Part shown: piece after piece, positions 7,697-17,336 of the stretch
Layout: the number at the start of each line of letters is the position of its first letter
Position numbering within the stretch: position 1 is the first letter of the stretch
Assembly (NCBI RefSeq): GCF_009832745.1
Contig: NZ_VRMJ01000041.1
Coordinates: forward strand, 129,001 to 193,000
Direction of reading: 5' to 3'
From: Polaribacter septentrionalilitoris
GTDB taxonomy: Bacteria; Bacteroidota; Bacteroidia; Flavobacteriales; Flavobacteriaceae
Length of the DNA stretch: 64,000 nt
The notes under the pieces: generated by a model
Seen by the model: the letters and a program-made list of their open reading frames with translations, nothing else
Database searches by the model: none
Told to the model about the DNA's origin: nothing
Translations under genes and position numbers: made by a program

Positions 7697-10384
7697 TTAA
7701 AAAAGTCTTCTATCTGGTGGTTTATTTTTATCCCATTTTAAATCAGCTAAAACAGAAGATTTTACACCAATAAAAAAAGTGTAAGAAGTTTGTGTTCCAA
7801 AAGGTACCCAGTTAAAGTTAAATTGCCAACTGTCTAAATCTCTTGTAAAGTTAAATCTAGAAAATGTAAATGCTCCATCTTTAATGTCGTAACCAGAAGA
7901 ATAACCCATACTCCATTTGGGTGATAGTTGGATGTTTCCACTAAACATTAAACTATGTATACCAATTTTTCCAGGTGTAATTCCGTTGTTAGAATAGTTT
8001 GCAGAGTAGGCTAAATTGATAGTCCAAGGTACTTTTGCATTATAGAGTTTTGCCTCTTTATTTTTGTTATCGGATTTTGTGTTCATTCCGTTTCCTCCTC
8101 CAAATTGATTTGAAGTGTTAATATTGCCACCAATAATATCCCCTACGTTCTGGGCGCCATTACCATTTTTGTTATTAGTTTCATCTTTTTTATCTTTATT
8201 AAAATCACTACTAGAAAGTGAATAATTTGCAGTTAAGTTTGCGTTGGTTAGCCTAAAAACTTTTGGGTTAAATTTGTTAATTCTTCTTCCATTTTCATTT
8301 ACTTGATAGGGGTCTAAAGATCCGTTAAAGTTAATGGCTAATTTATCTTTTAGTAATCTTGTTCCGGCCGAAAAACTAACAGGAGACCAACGTAAACTAT
8401 CAGCAGCTATATTGTAAGAACTACTAAAGTTTAGATTGTTTAAAATCATTATTTTTTCATCTTTCTCATCGCTGTCAGGATCTTTTGGGGCCACTTTAGC
8501 TTCGATAACATTATTTAATGAAATACTAATTGAGTTACTTAAACCAGAAGAAGGTGCCCCATAAATACCTTGGTCAAAAACTGTGTATTCTAATATATCA
8601 CTTGCATCAGCGCTCTGCTGAACTTTTTTAATGTGTTGATCTTTAAAATCGGGTCTATAAGAATAAGAAATAGAAGGTCTAAAAGTGTGACGAATTGCTT
8701 TTAAACGCCCTTTTTTAAAATTAAAAGTACCATAAATATTAGTAGATAAACTAACGCCTGCGTTATATTCTCTGTAACTTTTAAATCCTCTTAATGTATC
8801 CGTAACGACTACATTTTGAGTGGCATCATAGTTTTTTTGAATATAATCGAAATGCCAAACTTCTTCATAATTTACACTTGGTGATAAAGTAAAATATTTG
8901 AAAGCTTTTATGTTTGTATTTGTTCCTGTTCTGTGTTGTATTCCTGATCTTGCTGTTTCAAACATTTTGCTTGTAAAAAACTCATCATCAGTGGTGTTAA
9001 TTAAGTATTGACCTTGTAAAGTGTAATTAAAACCCATTTTTTGAATAGGTGTTTTTTGAATTCCTCCTTTTCCTGCAAAAGGGAAAATACGATCCATATT
9101 AACATTCAAAGAAGGCAAAGTCATAGAGATGTTACCTGTGTTTGTGTTTTGTGTATGGGTTGCAGTTACATTCATGTTGAAAGGAGTACCTACAAAATTT
9201 TTACTGTAATTAATAGATGAATTGAATGTGTTTGTTTGAGATTGAGAAACGTTAAATTGATTAAGTGTTTCTCTAAAGAAACGACTACTTCCTAAGTTTA
9301 CTGATGCTGTAAACCTTGAGTTTGGACTAGCTTTAGCGTCTTGACTGTGAGACCACCTTATGTTGAAATTATTAGCTTTACTAAAGTCGTCAAACCCCCT
9401 TATACCATTAATAATGTTTTCGAAATTTAAAGAAAAAGTTCCATTAAAACGATATCTTTTTCTATAGTTAGAATTAATTCTTGCCCCCCAACTTCCATTA
9501 GACCAAGCGTCACCTAAGACAGTTAAATCTACATAATCATTTATAGCAAAGTAATAACCTCCATTTTGAAATCCTATCCCTCTATCTGTACTTCCTGTAT
9601 CAAAAGCAGGGATTAAAAATCCTGAAACGCTAGTTTCACTCAGAGGAAAGTAGGCAAAAGGAATAAAAATTGGTGTTGGGATATCTGCTAAGACTAAATT
9701 ACTAGAACCCACAATAATTTTTTTACCAGGGACTAATTTTGCTTTGTTAGTTGCTATATAGTAGTCAGGAATTTCTTTTTCTGATGTTGTAAATCTAATT
9801 TTCCGAACATAAATTGTAGAATCATTTACTCGCTTGGTTTTTGTACCATAAGTAAACATTTCTCCTTGTTTGGTTTTTAAGCCATAGATTAAAGCGCGTT
9901 TACTTTTTAAATTATAAATTATTGAATCTTGCTCTGATTCTTGACCACCTTGTTTAAAAACTGGTCGTTGCGTGTACCCTGTACTATCAATAATTCCTTT
10001 TGCAAATAGAGTGTTTTTTTTATAATCAACAACTATAATTCCAGCTTTTAAATCAATATCTGTATAGGTAATATTGGCTTCATTGTATAAAGTGACAGTT
10101 TGATTCTTAGCATTTTGAATAGTGTAATCTTTGGCTACGTGAGTAATTATATCCTCCACTGTTTCCTTAGGTTTTATAGAATCTTGCGCAATTGTATCTG
10201 TTTTTTTTAAGGCAAGTGAATCTTTTTTTAGATTAAGAATTGCCTCTTTTTTAGAAACAAGAGTATCATTTTTCACCTTAGAAATAGCTTTCTTTTTTTT
10301 GTTAGGAATATTTTCTTGTGAAAGCCCAATTTCAATAAAAAATATACAGCAAAATAAAAGTATGTATGATAGGTTTGTTTGCAA
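7697..10384 (-). CDS. lptD: LptD-like outer-membrane LPS assembly protein
   Basis: An 895-residue protein with a hydrophobic signal sequence, a lysine/threonine-rich linker, an OstA/LptA-like jellyroll region from about residue 80 (NEANITYTDIDLKAGIIVVDYKKN, then GIIDSTG and YNLKSKRALI), and a long C-terminal beta-barrel rich in alternating aromatic residues ending in DRRLF. LptD inserts LPS into the outer leaflet with LptE. The Bacteroidota form is divergent, so I call it LptD-like. The apparent start at 10384 is TTG and the predicted signal lacks an N-terminal positive charge, so the true start could lie slightly upstream. Divergent from the amidase gene, an arrangement frequent in Flavobacteriaceae. 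Confidence 0.8.
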   Translation of the reverse strand: MQTNLSYILLFCCIFFIEIGLSQENIPNKKKKAISKVKNDTLVSKKEAILNLKKDSLALKKTDTIAQDSIKPKETVEDIITHVAKDYTIQNAKNQTVTLYNEANITYTDIDLKAGIIVVDYKKNTLFAKGIIDSTGYTQRPVFKQGGQESEQDSIIYNLKSKRALIYGLKTKQGEMFTYGTKTKRVNDSTIYVRKIRFTTSEKEIPDYYIATNKAKLVPGKKIIVGSSNLVLADIPTPIFIPFAYFPLSETSVSGFLIPAFDTGSTDRGIGFQNGGYYFAINDYVDLTVLGDAWSNGSWGARINSNYRKRYRFNGTFSLNFENIINGIRGFDDFSKANNFNIRWSHSQDAKASPNSRFTASVNLGSSRFFRETLNQFNVSQSQTNTFNSSINYSKNFVGTPFNMNVTATHTQNTNTGNISMTLPSLNVNMDRIFPFAGKGGIQKTPIQKMGFNYTLQGQYLINTTDDEFFTSKMFETARSGIQHRTGTNTNIKAFKYFTLSPSVNYEEVWHFDYIQKNYDATQNVVVTDTLRGFKSYREYNAGVSLSTNIYGTFNFKKGRLKAIRHTFRPSISYSYRPDFKDQHIKKVQQSADASDILEYTVFDQGIYGAPSSGLSNSISISLNNVIEAKVAPKDPDSDEKDEKIMILNNLNFSSSYNIAADSLRWSPVSFSAGTRLLKDKLAINFNGSLDPYQVNENGRRINKFNPKVFRLTNANLTANYSLSSSDFNKDKKDETNNKNGNGAQNVGDIIGGNINTSNQFGGGNGMNTKSDNKNKEAKLYNAKVPWTINLAYSANYSNNGITPGKIGIHSLMFSGNIQLSPKWSMGYSSGYDIKDGAFTFSRFNFTRDLDSWQFNFNWVPFGTQTSYTFFIGVKSSVLADLKWDKNKPPDRRLF

Positions 10385-10476
10385 TGCTATAAATACTATT
10401 TTTGTATGCGGGTAAAAGTATGGCTCAATATTTGAAGCACCAAATTTACGTTGCCAAAATTAGTTAAATTTTATTG

Positions 10477-11571
10477 ATGCAATCTAAACAAAACAACAAA
10501 ATTAATCCTAAAGTAAGAATTCTCTTTTTTTTCTTATTTATTACTTTTTTTGTAGCCAATACCACCTTAATTTATAGTCAAAAAAATTACGTAGTAGTTT
10601 TAGATGCGGGGCATGGAGGTAAAGATCCAGGGAATTTAGGAAATGGGTATAAGGAAAAAAATATAGCATTAAAAGTAACATTAGCTGTTGGTAAAAGACT
10701 TTCCAAACAAAAAGATATTAAAGTAGTATATACGAGAAAAAAAGATACTTATCCACCTTTATGGAAAAGAGGTGAGATAGCCAACAATGCAAAAGCAGAC
10801 TTGTTTGTTTCTATCCATTGTGATTCTTATCAACCGAGACCAAGTGCACATGGAGCAGGTACTTTTGTACTAGGATTAAGAGGTAATAAAAAAAACTTAG
10901 AGATTGCAAAGAGAGAGAATGCATCAATTCTTTTAGAAGATAATTATCAAGAAAAGTATAAAGGTTTTGACCCCAATTCTGCAGAATCTGTTATAGGTTT
11001 ATCATTGTTGCAAGAAGAAAATTTAGCTAAAAGTTTGGCTATTGCAAGTTTGATTCAAAATAATTTTGCCAATAAATTAAAAAGGAATGACAGAAAGGTG
11101 AAGCAAGATAATTTTCAGGTTTTGAGAGAAACCATTATGCCTAGTGTGCTTATTGAATTAGGTTTTTTAACCAATAAAAAAGAAGGCAGGTATTTAAATT
11201 CGTCTAAAGGACAATCACAAATGGCAGTTGCTATTGCTGATGCCATAACTAAATATATCAATAACCTAAAAATTAATACAGTTTCTAATAATACCGTTAC
11301 CAAAGTATTTAATGCAATTGAATATAAAATTCAAATAGCTTCTGGTAAAAATAGAATAGCTACAAAATCATATAATTTTAAAGGTTTAAAAGGAGTACAA
11401 AGAGTAAAGGTAGGTTCTTATTATAAATACTATTATGGAGTTTCATCCAATTTTAAAGAGGTTAAGAAATCTTTGAAAAAAGCAAAAACAAAAGGATATT
11501 CCTCAGCTTTTATAGTAGCATTTAAAAATGGTGAAAAGTTATCTATCAAAGACGCTTTGAAAATGCAGTAA
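10477..11571 (+). CDS. N-acetylmuramoyl-L-alanine amidase (Amidase_3) with C-terminal SPOR-like region
   Basis: A zinc amidase that cleaves the bond between MurNAc and L-alanine in peptidoglycan, probably during cell separation. A signal-anchor or signal peptide occupies about residues 14-35. The catalytic domain shows the zinc ligands and acid: VLDAGHGGKDPG, SIHCDSYQP and VLIELGFLTN. The last 80 residues (YKIQIASGKNR ... YYKYYYGVSSNFKEVKKSLKKAKTKGYSSAFIVAF) have the repeat structure of a SPOR domain, which binds denuded glycan strands at septa. The ATG at 10477 is preferred over the TTG one codon upstream. First gene of a run continuing with the MCE protein. Confidence 0.9.
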   Translation: MQSKQNNKINPKVRILFFFLFITFFVANTTLIYSQKNYVVVLDAGHGGKDPGNLGNGYKEKNIALKVTLAVGKRLSKQKDIKVVYTRKKDTYPPLWKRGEIANNAKADLFVSIHCDSYQPRPSAHGAGTFVLGLRGNKKNLEIAKRENASILLEDNYQEKYKGFDPNSAESVIGLSLLQEENLAKSLAIASLIQNNFANKLKRNDRKVKQDNFQVLRETIMPSVLIELGFLTNKKEGRYLNSSKGQSQMAVAIADAITKYINNLKINTVSNNTVTKVFNAIEYKIQIASGKNRIATKSYNFKGLKGVQRVKVGSYYKYYYGVSSNFKEVKKSLKKAKTKGYSSAFIVAFKNGEKLSIKDALKMQ

Positions 11572-11625
11572 TTTAGATGGTTTCTCCCAAAAATTATTAG
11601 TAATATTGTTATTAAATTATATTCT

Positions 11626-12597
11626 ATGTCTAAAGAGTTAAAAACAGGAATTGTAGCCTTAATTGTAATTGTAATTTTTATATGGGGTTACAACTTTTTA
11701 AAAGGACAAAATTTACTAGATACAAATACTAGGTATTATAATGTTGAGTATAAAAATATTGGAGGTCTAAGTAATTCTAGTTTAGTAACTATTAATGGCT
11801 TAAAAGTAGGTTCTGTAGTTGAGATTGATTTCAATAAAAAAGAAGGTAAAAGAGGAGAATTGTTAGTGAAATTTAGTGTTGAAAAAGATTTTGAGTTTTC
11901 AAAAAAGAGTGTTGTTAAAATTTATTCACCAAGTCCATTAGGAGGTTCTAACCTAGCAATTATTCCTAATTATGAAGGAGAAAATGCAGTTTCTGGAGAT
12001 TTTTTAATAGGTGAAATTGAATCTAGTTTATTTACTTCTATTGGTGAGCGTTTAGATCCTTTGCAGCATAAACTAGAACATGTAATTGTTAGTGCAGATT
12101 CTTTATTTAGAAACCTAAATCATGTTTTAGATAAAAAAACCCAAGAGAGTTTAAAGTCATCTGTTAGAAATTTAGAATTTACATTAGTAGAGGTAAAAAA
12201 AACAATGTTGTCTATAAACGGTATCATAGATTCCACTTCTACAACATTGCAAGAAACAGTTGATAATACAAAGCTTATTACAGATAATTTTGCCAAAGTT
12301 TCAGATACTATTGTAAATGCTAATATTGGAAATATTATCAAAAAAACTGAGGTTACCTTGAACTCAATGAATAAAATGCTTTCCGGAATTAATAATGGGC
12401 AAGGAACCTTAGGGAAGTTTGTTACAGATGAACAGTTGTATACGAATCTAACTTCGATGTCTAAAGAATTAGAAGAATTGTTGAGAGAAATGAAGTTAAA
12501 CCCAAAAAGATTTGTCCATTTTTCATTATTCGGTAAAAAAGCGAAGCCTTATAATCCTAAAAAGGATAAAGAGCTAGAAAAAGAAGGCAATAAATAA
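11626..12597 (+). CDS. mlaD: MlaD/MCE family lipid-transport protein
   Basis: A 323-residue inner-membrane-anchored periplasmic protein. One transmembrane helix is at about residues 8-25. It is followed by an MCE domain (YYNVEYKNIGGLSNSSLVTI and NGLKVGSVVEI, with PSPLGGSNLAII later) and a long helical C-terminal part with heptad-like spacing. MlaD binds phospholipid and works with the permease/ATPase pair MlaEF. In this window mlaE-mlaF lie 50 kb away at 61.4-62.9 kb, so the system is split. Follows the amidase by 54 nt. Confidence 0.88.
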   Translation: MSKELKTGIVALIVIVIFIWGYNFLKGQNLLDTNTRYYNVEYKNIGGLSNSSLVTINGLKVGSVVEIDFNKKEGKRGELLVKFSVEKDFEFSKKSVVKIYSPSPLGGSNLAIIPNYEGENAVSGDFLIGEIESSLFTSIGERLDPLQHKLEHVIVSADSLFRNLNHVLDKKTQESLKSSVRNLEFTLVEVKKTMLSINGIIDSTSTTLQETVDNTKLITDNFAKVSDTIVNANIGNIIKKTEVTLNSMNKMLSGINNGQGTLGKFVTDEQLYTNLTSMSKELEELLREMKLNPKRFVHFSLFGKKAKPYNPKKDKELEKEGNK

Positions 12598-12620
12598 CCT
12601 ATTTTAAACTTTAAAATAAG

Positions 12621-13937
12621 ATGCAATATATACCAAACATATTATTTGCTATAGCTTTGGCTGTAGGTCTAGGATTTTTTGTGATGAACATTCGCAAGTT
12701 ATCTAGAAACATCAAATTAGGAAAAGATGTAGATAGAAAAGATAGAAAATCCGAACGACTAAAAAATATGATTATGATTGCACTTGGGCAATCTAAAATG
12801 GTAAAAAGACCTTTTTCAGGGTTCTTACACATAATTGTTTATGTTGGTTTTATCATTATTAATATAGAAGTCTTAGAAATTATCATAGATGGATTGTTTG
12901 GAACTCACAGAGTTTTTCAAGGAATTATAGGTGATGCATTTTATGGTTTTTTAATAGGGACTTTCGAAATTTTAGCAGCATTAGTATTTGTTACAGTCAT
13001 TATTTTTTGGACAAGAAGAAATGTAGCTAATATCAAACGCTTCTTAAGTAAAGAAATGAAAGGATGGCCCAAAAAAGATGGAAACCTAATTTTATACTTC
13101 GAAATGGTTTTAATGACTTTATTTTTAGTAATGAATGCTTCAGATGCACCATTTCAAGAAGCTGGAGTTGGAAACCCAATAAGTCAGTTCTTTGTTCCAT
13201 TATTTGAGGGTTTTACACCAGAAAATTTGCACATCATTGAAAGAACTGCTTGGTGGATTCATATTTTAGGAATTTTAGTGTTCTTAAATTACCTCTATTA
13301 CTCAAAGCATTTACACATTTTATTGGCTTTTCCAAATACATATTTTGCGAATTTGAATCCCAAAGGACAATTCAATAACTTAGAATCTGTTACTAATGAG
13401 GTTAAATTGATGATGGATCCAAGTGCAGATCCTTATGCAACACCCGCTGAAGGAGCAGAAGATGAAGTGCCAGAAAAATTTGGAGCATCTGATGTTACCG
13501 ACCTAAACTGGGTGCAATTGCTAAATGCATACACATGTACAGAATGTGGAAGATGTACTTCATCTTGCCCAGCAAATTTAACAGGTAAGAAATTATCACC
13601 TCGTAAAATCATGATGGATACTCGTGATCGTCTAGAAGAAGTTGGTAGAAATATCGATGCAAATAAAGGTGAGTTTAAAGATGATGGTAAGCAACTTTTA
13701 AACGATTATATTTCTCCAGAAGAATTATGGGCATGTACAAGCTGTAATGCTTGTGTAGAAGAATGTCCTGTAAATATAGATCCATTATCTATCATTATGG
13801 ATATGAGAAGATATTTAGTGATGGAACAAAGCGCTGCGCCTCAAGAATTAAATATGATGATGACTAATATTGAAAATAATGGAGCGCCTTGGCAATATAA
13901 TCAACAAGACAGATTAAACTGGGTTAACGAAGAGTAA
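12621..13937 (+). CDS. Membrane-bound (4Fe-4S) oxidoreductase subunit, HdrC/GlcF-like
   Basis: 438 residues. About five transmembrane helices occupy the first 235 residues (for example near 5-22, 68-92, 108-130, 157-172 and 205-226). A cytoplasmic ferredoxin-like part follows with two 4Fe-4S motifs, CTECGRCTSSCP and CTSCNACVEECP. With the next gene, which carries a CCG domain, it forms a two-subunit module like the electron-transfer pair of heterodisulfide reductases and glycolate or lactate oxidases. The likely electron acceptor is menaquinone, the quinone implied by the adjacent men genes; substrate and direction are unknown. Found in this position in many Flavobacteriia. Confidence 0.82.
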   Translation: MQYIPNILFAIALAVGLGFFVMNIRKLSRNIKLGKDVDRKDRKSERLKNMIMIALGQSKMVKRPFSGFLHIIVYVGFIIINIEVLEIIIDGLFGTHRVFQGIIGDAFYGFLIGTFEILAALVFVTVIIFWTRRNVANIKRFLSKEMKGWPKKDGNLILYFEMVLMTLFLVMNASDAPFQEAGVGNPISQFFVPLFEGFTPENLHIIERTAWWIHILGILVFLNYLYYSKHLHILLAFPNTYFANLNPKGQFNNLESVTNEVKLMMDPSADPYATPAEGAEDEVPEKFGASDVTDLNWVQLLNAYTCTECGRCTSSCPANLTGKKLSPRKIMMDTRDRLEEVGRNIDANKGEFKDDGKQLLNDYISPEELWACTSCNACVEECPVNIDPLSIIMDMRRYLVMEQSAAPQELNMMMTNIENNGAPWQYNQQDRLNWVNEE

Positions 13938-13954
13938 ATAATTTTTCAATTAAT

Positions 13955-13988
13955 AATTATCAATTTCAATTTTTTTTAATTGATAATT
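13955..13988. repeat. AT-rich inverted repeat between the Fe-S genes
   Basis: AATTATCAATT (13955-13965) and its exact complement AATTGATAATT (13978-13988), loop 12 nt. The right arm continues as AATTGATAATTCAAAATTT, 18 of 19 identical to the sequence ahead of recR at 24249-24267. It lies 15 nt before the next start and has no G/C-rich stem, so I do not call it a terminator. Confidence 0.55.
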
Positions 13989-14003
13989 CAAAATTTGTAA
14001 TTT

Positions 14004-14783
14004 ATGATAGTACCAACAATGGCAGATATGATGGCTCAAGGCAAACAACCAGAAGTGTTGTTTTGGGTTGGAGCAGCAGGAAGTTATGACGATAAAGCTA
14101 AAAAAATATCAAGAGCATTTGTAAAAATTTTACATCAAGCTAATGTAGATTTTGCTGTTTTAGGTACAGAAGAATCGTCTACAGGAGATGCTGCAAAAAG
14201 AGCAGGAAATGAGTTTTTGTTTCAGATGCAAGCCATGATGAATATCGAAGTTTTAAATGCATACGAGGTTAAAAAAATTGTGACTTGCGATCCACATTCT
14301 TTCAACACATTAAAAAATGAATATCCCTCTTTAGGTGGAAAATATGAAGTATATCACCATACACAATTCATTCAGGATTTAATCAAAGAAGGAAAACTAA
14401 AAATTAACGATACTACTTTAAAAGGAAAGCGACTTACATTTCATGATCCTTGTTATTTGGGTAGAGCTAATGAGGTGTATGAATCTCCAAGAGATCTAAT
14501 TAGAAAATTAGGAGTAAATCTAACCGAAATGAAACGCCATAAATCTACAGCATTATGTTGTGGAGCTGGGGGAGCACAAATGTTTAAAGACGCTGAAGCA
14601 GGTGATAAAGAGGTTAATATATTGCGTACTGAAGATGCTTTAGAAACCAAACCTCAAATTATAGCAACTGGTTGCCCTTATTGTAAAACAATGATGACAG
14701 ATGGAATTACGTTTAAAGAAAAAAGTGCTGAGGTAGAAGTAAAAGATATTGCAGAACTAATTGCAGAGGCTAATAATTTATAA
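14004..14783 (+). CDS. CCG-domain (Fe-S) protein, HdrB-like partner subunit
   Basis: 259 residues, cytoplasmic. Cysteine-rich CCG-type elements are visible: VTCDPHSFNTL, HDPCYLGRANEVYE, ALCCGAGGAQMF (residues about 187-198) and ATGCPYCKTMM. Such domains bind an unusual Fe-S cluster and act as the catalytic or terminal electron-transfer subunit with a ferredoxin-like membrane partner, here the upstream gene. The spacing of 66 nt is filled by a palindrome, but co-transcription is likely. The SPOR lipoprotein gene follows after 1 nt. Confidence 0.85.
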   Translation: MIVPTMADMMAQGKQPEVLFWVGAAGSYDDKAKKISRAFVKILHQANVDFAVLGTEESSTGDAAKRAGNEFLFQMQAMMNIEVLNAYEVKKIVTCDPHSFNTLKNEYPSLGGKYEVYHHTQFIQDLIKEGKLKINDTTLKGKRLTFHDPCYLGRANEVYESPRDLIRKLGVNLTEMKRHKSTALCCGAGGAQMFKDAEAGDKEVNILRTEDALETKPQIIATGCPYCKTMMTDGITFKEKSAEVEVKDIAELIAEANNL

Positions 14784-14784
14784 T

Positions 14785-15168
14785 ATGAAAAAAATACTAT
14801 TACTATTTACAGTCTCTTTATTCATTTTATCATGTGGTAAAGAAGAAAGTAAGAAAAAAGAAGTTCAAACAATAAAAAAAGATACAATTGTTCAGCCAGA
14901 AAAGGTTATCGTTGAGGAGGTTGAACCTCAACAATTTTTTACAGTTCAAATAGCGGCATTAAGACAGAGAAATGATAAACTTGAAAAGTTAGAAAATATT
15001 CAAGTATTTCTAGAAGATGGTTATATTAAATACAGATTAGGAGATATACCAACTTATGAAGAAGCACACAAGTATAGAGATTCTATAATACATAAATATC
15101 CTGGAGCTTTTGTGCAAGCAATTAAAGGTACAATTGCAATATCAATTAGAGATGCATTACAGCAATAA
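14785..15168 (+). CDS. SPOR-like lipoprotein
   Basis: A 127-residue predicted lipoprotein: a short lysine-rich start, a hydrophobic core and the lipobox FILSC with the acylated cysteine at residue 17. A charged linker and a C-terminal half follow (FFTVQIAALRQRND ... YRLGDIPTYEEAHKYRDSI ... AFVQAI) with the beta-alpha-beta repeats of SPOR peptidoglycan-binding domains. The start at 14785 is chosen because it gives a proper lipoprotein signal; an upstream TTG frame inside the previous gene does not. One nucleotide after the Fe-S gene, 11 nt before menA. Confidence 0.7.
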   Translation: MKKILLLFTVSLFILSCGKEESKKKEVQTIKKDTIVQPEKVIVEEVEPQQFFTVQIAALRQRNDKLEKLENIQVFLEDGYIKYRLGDIPTYEEAHKYRDSIIHKYPGAFVQAIKGTIAISIRDALQQ

Positions 15169-15179
15169 ATAAGTTGTAA

Positions 15180-16121
15180 ATGTTTAAAAACTATATAAAA
15201 GCAGCTCGTTTACGCACATTGCCATTATCTGTTTCTGGGATAATTGTTGGTTGTTTCTTGGCAAACTTTATAAATGATATGCATCCAGCAAATTATAATT
15301 TATTGGAATTATTTTGCATTCATAGAGAAGAAAATTACTGGATTTTTGTTTTAGCTATTCTAACCACAATAGGATTTCAAGTACTATCAAATTTTGCGAA
15401 TGATTATGGTGATGGAATAAAAGGTTCAGATAAAAATAGAGAAGGAGAAGAAAGAATGGTTGCTTCTGGAGCAATCTCACCAAAACAAATGAAATCAGCA
15501 ATGATTATCACCACAATATTCACTTTAATTATTGCAATTTTATTGATATATGTTGCTTTTGGTAAAGAAAATTTTGGGTATTCCATCTTGTTTTTTGGAC
15601 TAGGAATTGCATCAATTGCAGCAGCCATAAAATATACTGTGGGTAATTCAGCCTATGGATACTCTGGTTTTGGTGATGTGTTTGTATTTTTGTTTTTTGG
15701 GTTATTAAGTGTAGTTGGTAGCTATTTTTTGTATACAAAATCCATCAACTTTAAAATCTTTTTACCCGCAATTTCTATTGGTTTGTTAAGTACTGCTGTA
15801 TTGAACTTGAATAACCTTAGAGATCGAGAACAAGATAAAAAGAATCATAAAAATACCTTAGTGGTAAAATTGGGGGCAGGAAAAGCAAAAAAATACCATT
15901 ATTTCTTGATTTTTGGTGCTTTACTTGCGTCATTAATTTTTGTATTTTTAGATTTCAAAAGTCCTTTGCAGCTTTTGTTTTTAGTGGCTTTTATTCCATT
16001 GATAAAAAATGTAATTACTGTGGCTCAAAATAAAATTCCATCAGAATTAGATAAAGAATTGAAAAAAGTAGCATTGAGCACTTTTTTATTCGCAATTTTA
16101 TTCGGAATCGGACAATTATAA
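15180..16121 (+). CDS. menA: 1,4-dihydroxy-2-naphthoate polyprenyltransferase
   Basis: An integral membrane UbiA-family prenyltransferase of 313 residues with about eight or nine hydrophobic helices. It attaches the polyprenyl chain to 1,4-dihydroxy-2-naphthoate in menaquinone synthesis. The first aspartate motif is in NFANDYGDGIKGSDKNR (near residues 73-89) and the second is LNNLRDREQDKKNHK (near 209-223). The N-terminus AARLRTLPLSVSGIIVG is typical of MenA. It opens a forward cluster with menC and menE. Confidence 0.93.
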   Translation: MFKNYIKAARLRTLPLSVSGIIVGCFLANFINDMHPANYNLLELFCIHREENYWIFVLAILTTIGFQVLSNFANDYGDGIKGSDKNREGEERMVASGAISPKQMKSAMIITTIFTLIIAILLIYVAFGKENFGYSILFFGLGIASIAAAIKYTVGNSAYGYSGFGDVFVFLFFGLLSVVGSYFLYTKSINFKIFLPAISIGLLSTAVLNLNNLRDREQDKKNHKNTLVVKLGAGKAKKYHYFLIFGALLASLIFVFLDFKSPLQLLFLVAFIPLIKNVITVAQNKIPSELDKELKKVALSTFLFAILFGIGQL

Positions 16122-16132
16122 AAACTCATATT

Positions 16133-16810
16133 ATGAAGATTACTTTTTACGGACATGCTTGTTTTGGAATCGAAATTGAAAAAACTAATATTTTAATAGA
16201 CCCTTTTATTACAGGAAATGAATTGGCATCTGATATTGATGTTACTAAGATAAAAGCAGATTATATTCTGTTAACGCATGCGCATCAAGATCACGTTTTA
16301 GATGTTGAGGTAATTGCGGAAAGAACAGGTGCTACAATTGTTTCTAATTATGAAATAGCCATGTATTATCAGGCTAAAGGATTTAATATTCACCCTGTAA
16401 ATCATGGAGGAACCTACACAACAGAAACCTTTTCTGCTAAGTATGTCAATGCAATTCATACTTCCTCTTTTGCAGATGGTACTTATGGTGGGCAACCTGG
16501 AGGTTTTGTTATTTCTGCAAATGACAAAAACCTATATGTAGCAGGAGATACAGCCTTAACTATGGATATGAAATTGATTCCGTTATCATATAAAATTGAT
16601 TGTGCGATTTTACCTATAGGGGATAACTTTACTATGGGAATTGATGATGCAATTATTGCAAGCGATTTTGTAGCATGTAACACTGTAATTGGCTGTCACT
16701 TCAATACATTTCCTCCAATAACAATTAATATAGATGATGCAAAATCTGCATTTGAATCCAAAGAAAAAGAATTAAAAATTTTAGAAATAGGAAGTTCAAT
16801 CTCCATTTAG
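16133..16810 (+). CDS. Metal-dependent hydrolase, UPF0173 (metallo-beta-lactamase fold)
   Basis: 225 residues. The HxHxDH metal motif is seen as LTHAHQDHVLD near residues 48-58, with further ligands in NHGGTY, VAGDTAL and IGCHFNTFPP. This matches the UPF0173/YtkL family of metallo-beta-lactamase-fold hydrolases. The substrate is unknown. It sits between menA and menC in a tightly packed run, an order often seen in Flavobacteriia, but nothing in the sequence shows a step in menaquinone synthesis. Confidence 0.88.
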   Translation: MKITFYGHACFGIEIEKTNILIDPFITGNELASDIDVTKIKADYILLTHAHQDHVLDVEVIAERTGATIVSNYEIAMYYQAKGFNIHPVNHGGTYTTETFSAKYVNAIHTSSFADGTYGGQPGGFVISANDKNLYVAGDTALTMDMKLIPLSYKIDCAILPIGDNFTMGIDDAIIASDFVACNTVIGCHFNTFPPITINIDDAKSAFESKEKELKILEIGSSISI

Positions 16811-16814
16811 TAAA

Positions 16815-17330
16815 ATGAAAACAATCAAAGTAATTTTAAGTATTATCTCTGTTTTAGTATTGGCATTTTTTTTAACAGGTTTAATTGTAAAAGAAACCAA
16901 CTATTCAGCAGAAATCTCGGTAAATAAACCTTTAAAAGAAGTATTTAAGCTCTTTAATGAACCAGGAAATGTGCAACAATGGATTCCTGAAATAAAATCT
17001 ATTGATACTTTAAAGCTAAATCCAAGTTTTACTGGTAGCGAGTTTAAAATGGTGGTTGATAATCAAGGTCAAGAAATTACCATGATAGAAAAAATCATGG
17101 CTTATGTGCCAAATGAAAAAATTACGTTGTTTTTTGACGCAGAAAACATGTTAAAAACAGATAATTATGTGTTTACCGAAAAAGAAGGCAATACAGTTAT
17201 TACTTTAAACTCAAGTTGCCAAAGCGATTCTTATATTATGGCGTGTATGTTTCCTTATTTTGAGGGAGTTTTTCAAGAACAAGATCAAACGTATTTGAAT
17301 AATTTTAAAGCGTACGCAGAAAAACAATAA
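16815..17330 (+). CDS. SRPBCC (START-like) family protein
   Basis: 171 residues with an N-terminal hydrophobic helix (about residues 5-25) that is a signal peptide or anchor. A START/Bet v1-like lipid-binding fold follows: AEISVNKPLKEVFKLFNEPGNVQQWIPEI, then YVPNEKITLFFDAE and a C-terminal amphipathic helix. The family binds hydrophobic ligands. Five nt after the hydrolase and 6 nt before menC, so it is in the same operon. A menaquinone-related ligand is conceivable but unproven. Confidence 0.72.
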   Translation: MKTIKVILSIISVLVLAFFLTGLIVKETNYSAEISVNKPLKEVFKLFNEPGNVQQWIPEIKSIDTLKLNPSFTGSEFKMVVDNQGQEITMIEKIMAYVPNEKITLFFDAENMLKTDNYVFTEKEGNTVITLNSSCQSDSYIMACMFPYFEGVFQEQDQTYLNNFKAYAEKQ

Positions 17331-17336
17331 CTTCTT

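Noticed and set aside
13955-13988. Intergenic palindrome between the Fe-S genes as a terminator
   Set aside because: The stem is entirely A/T with no GC core, and the downstream gene clearly belongs to the same functional pair.
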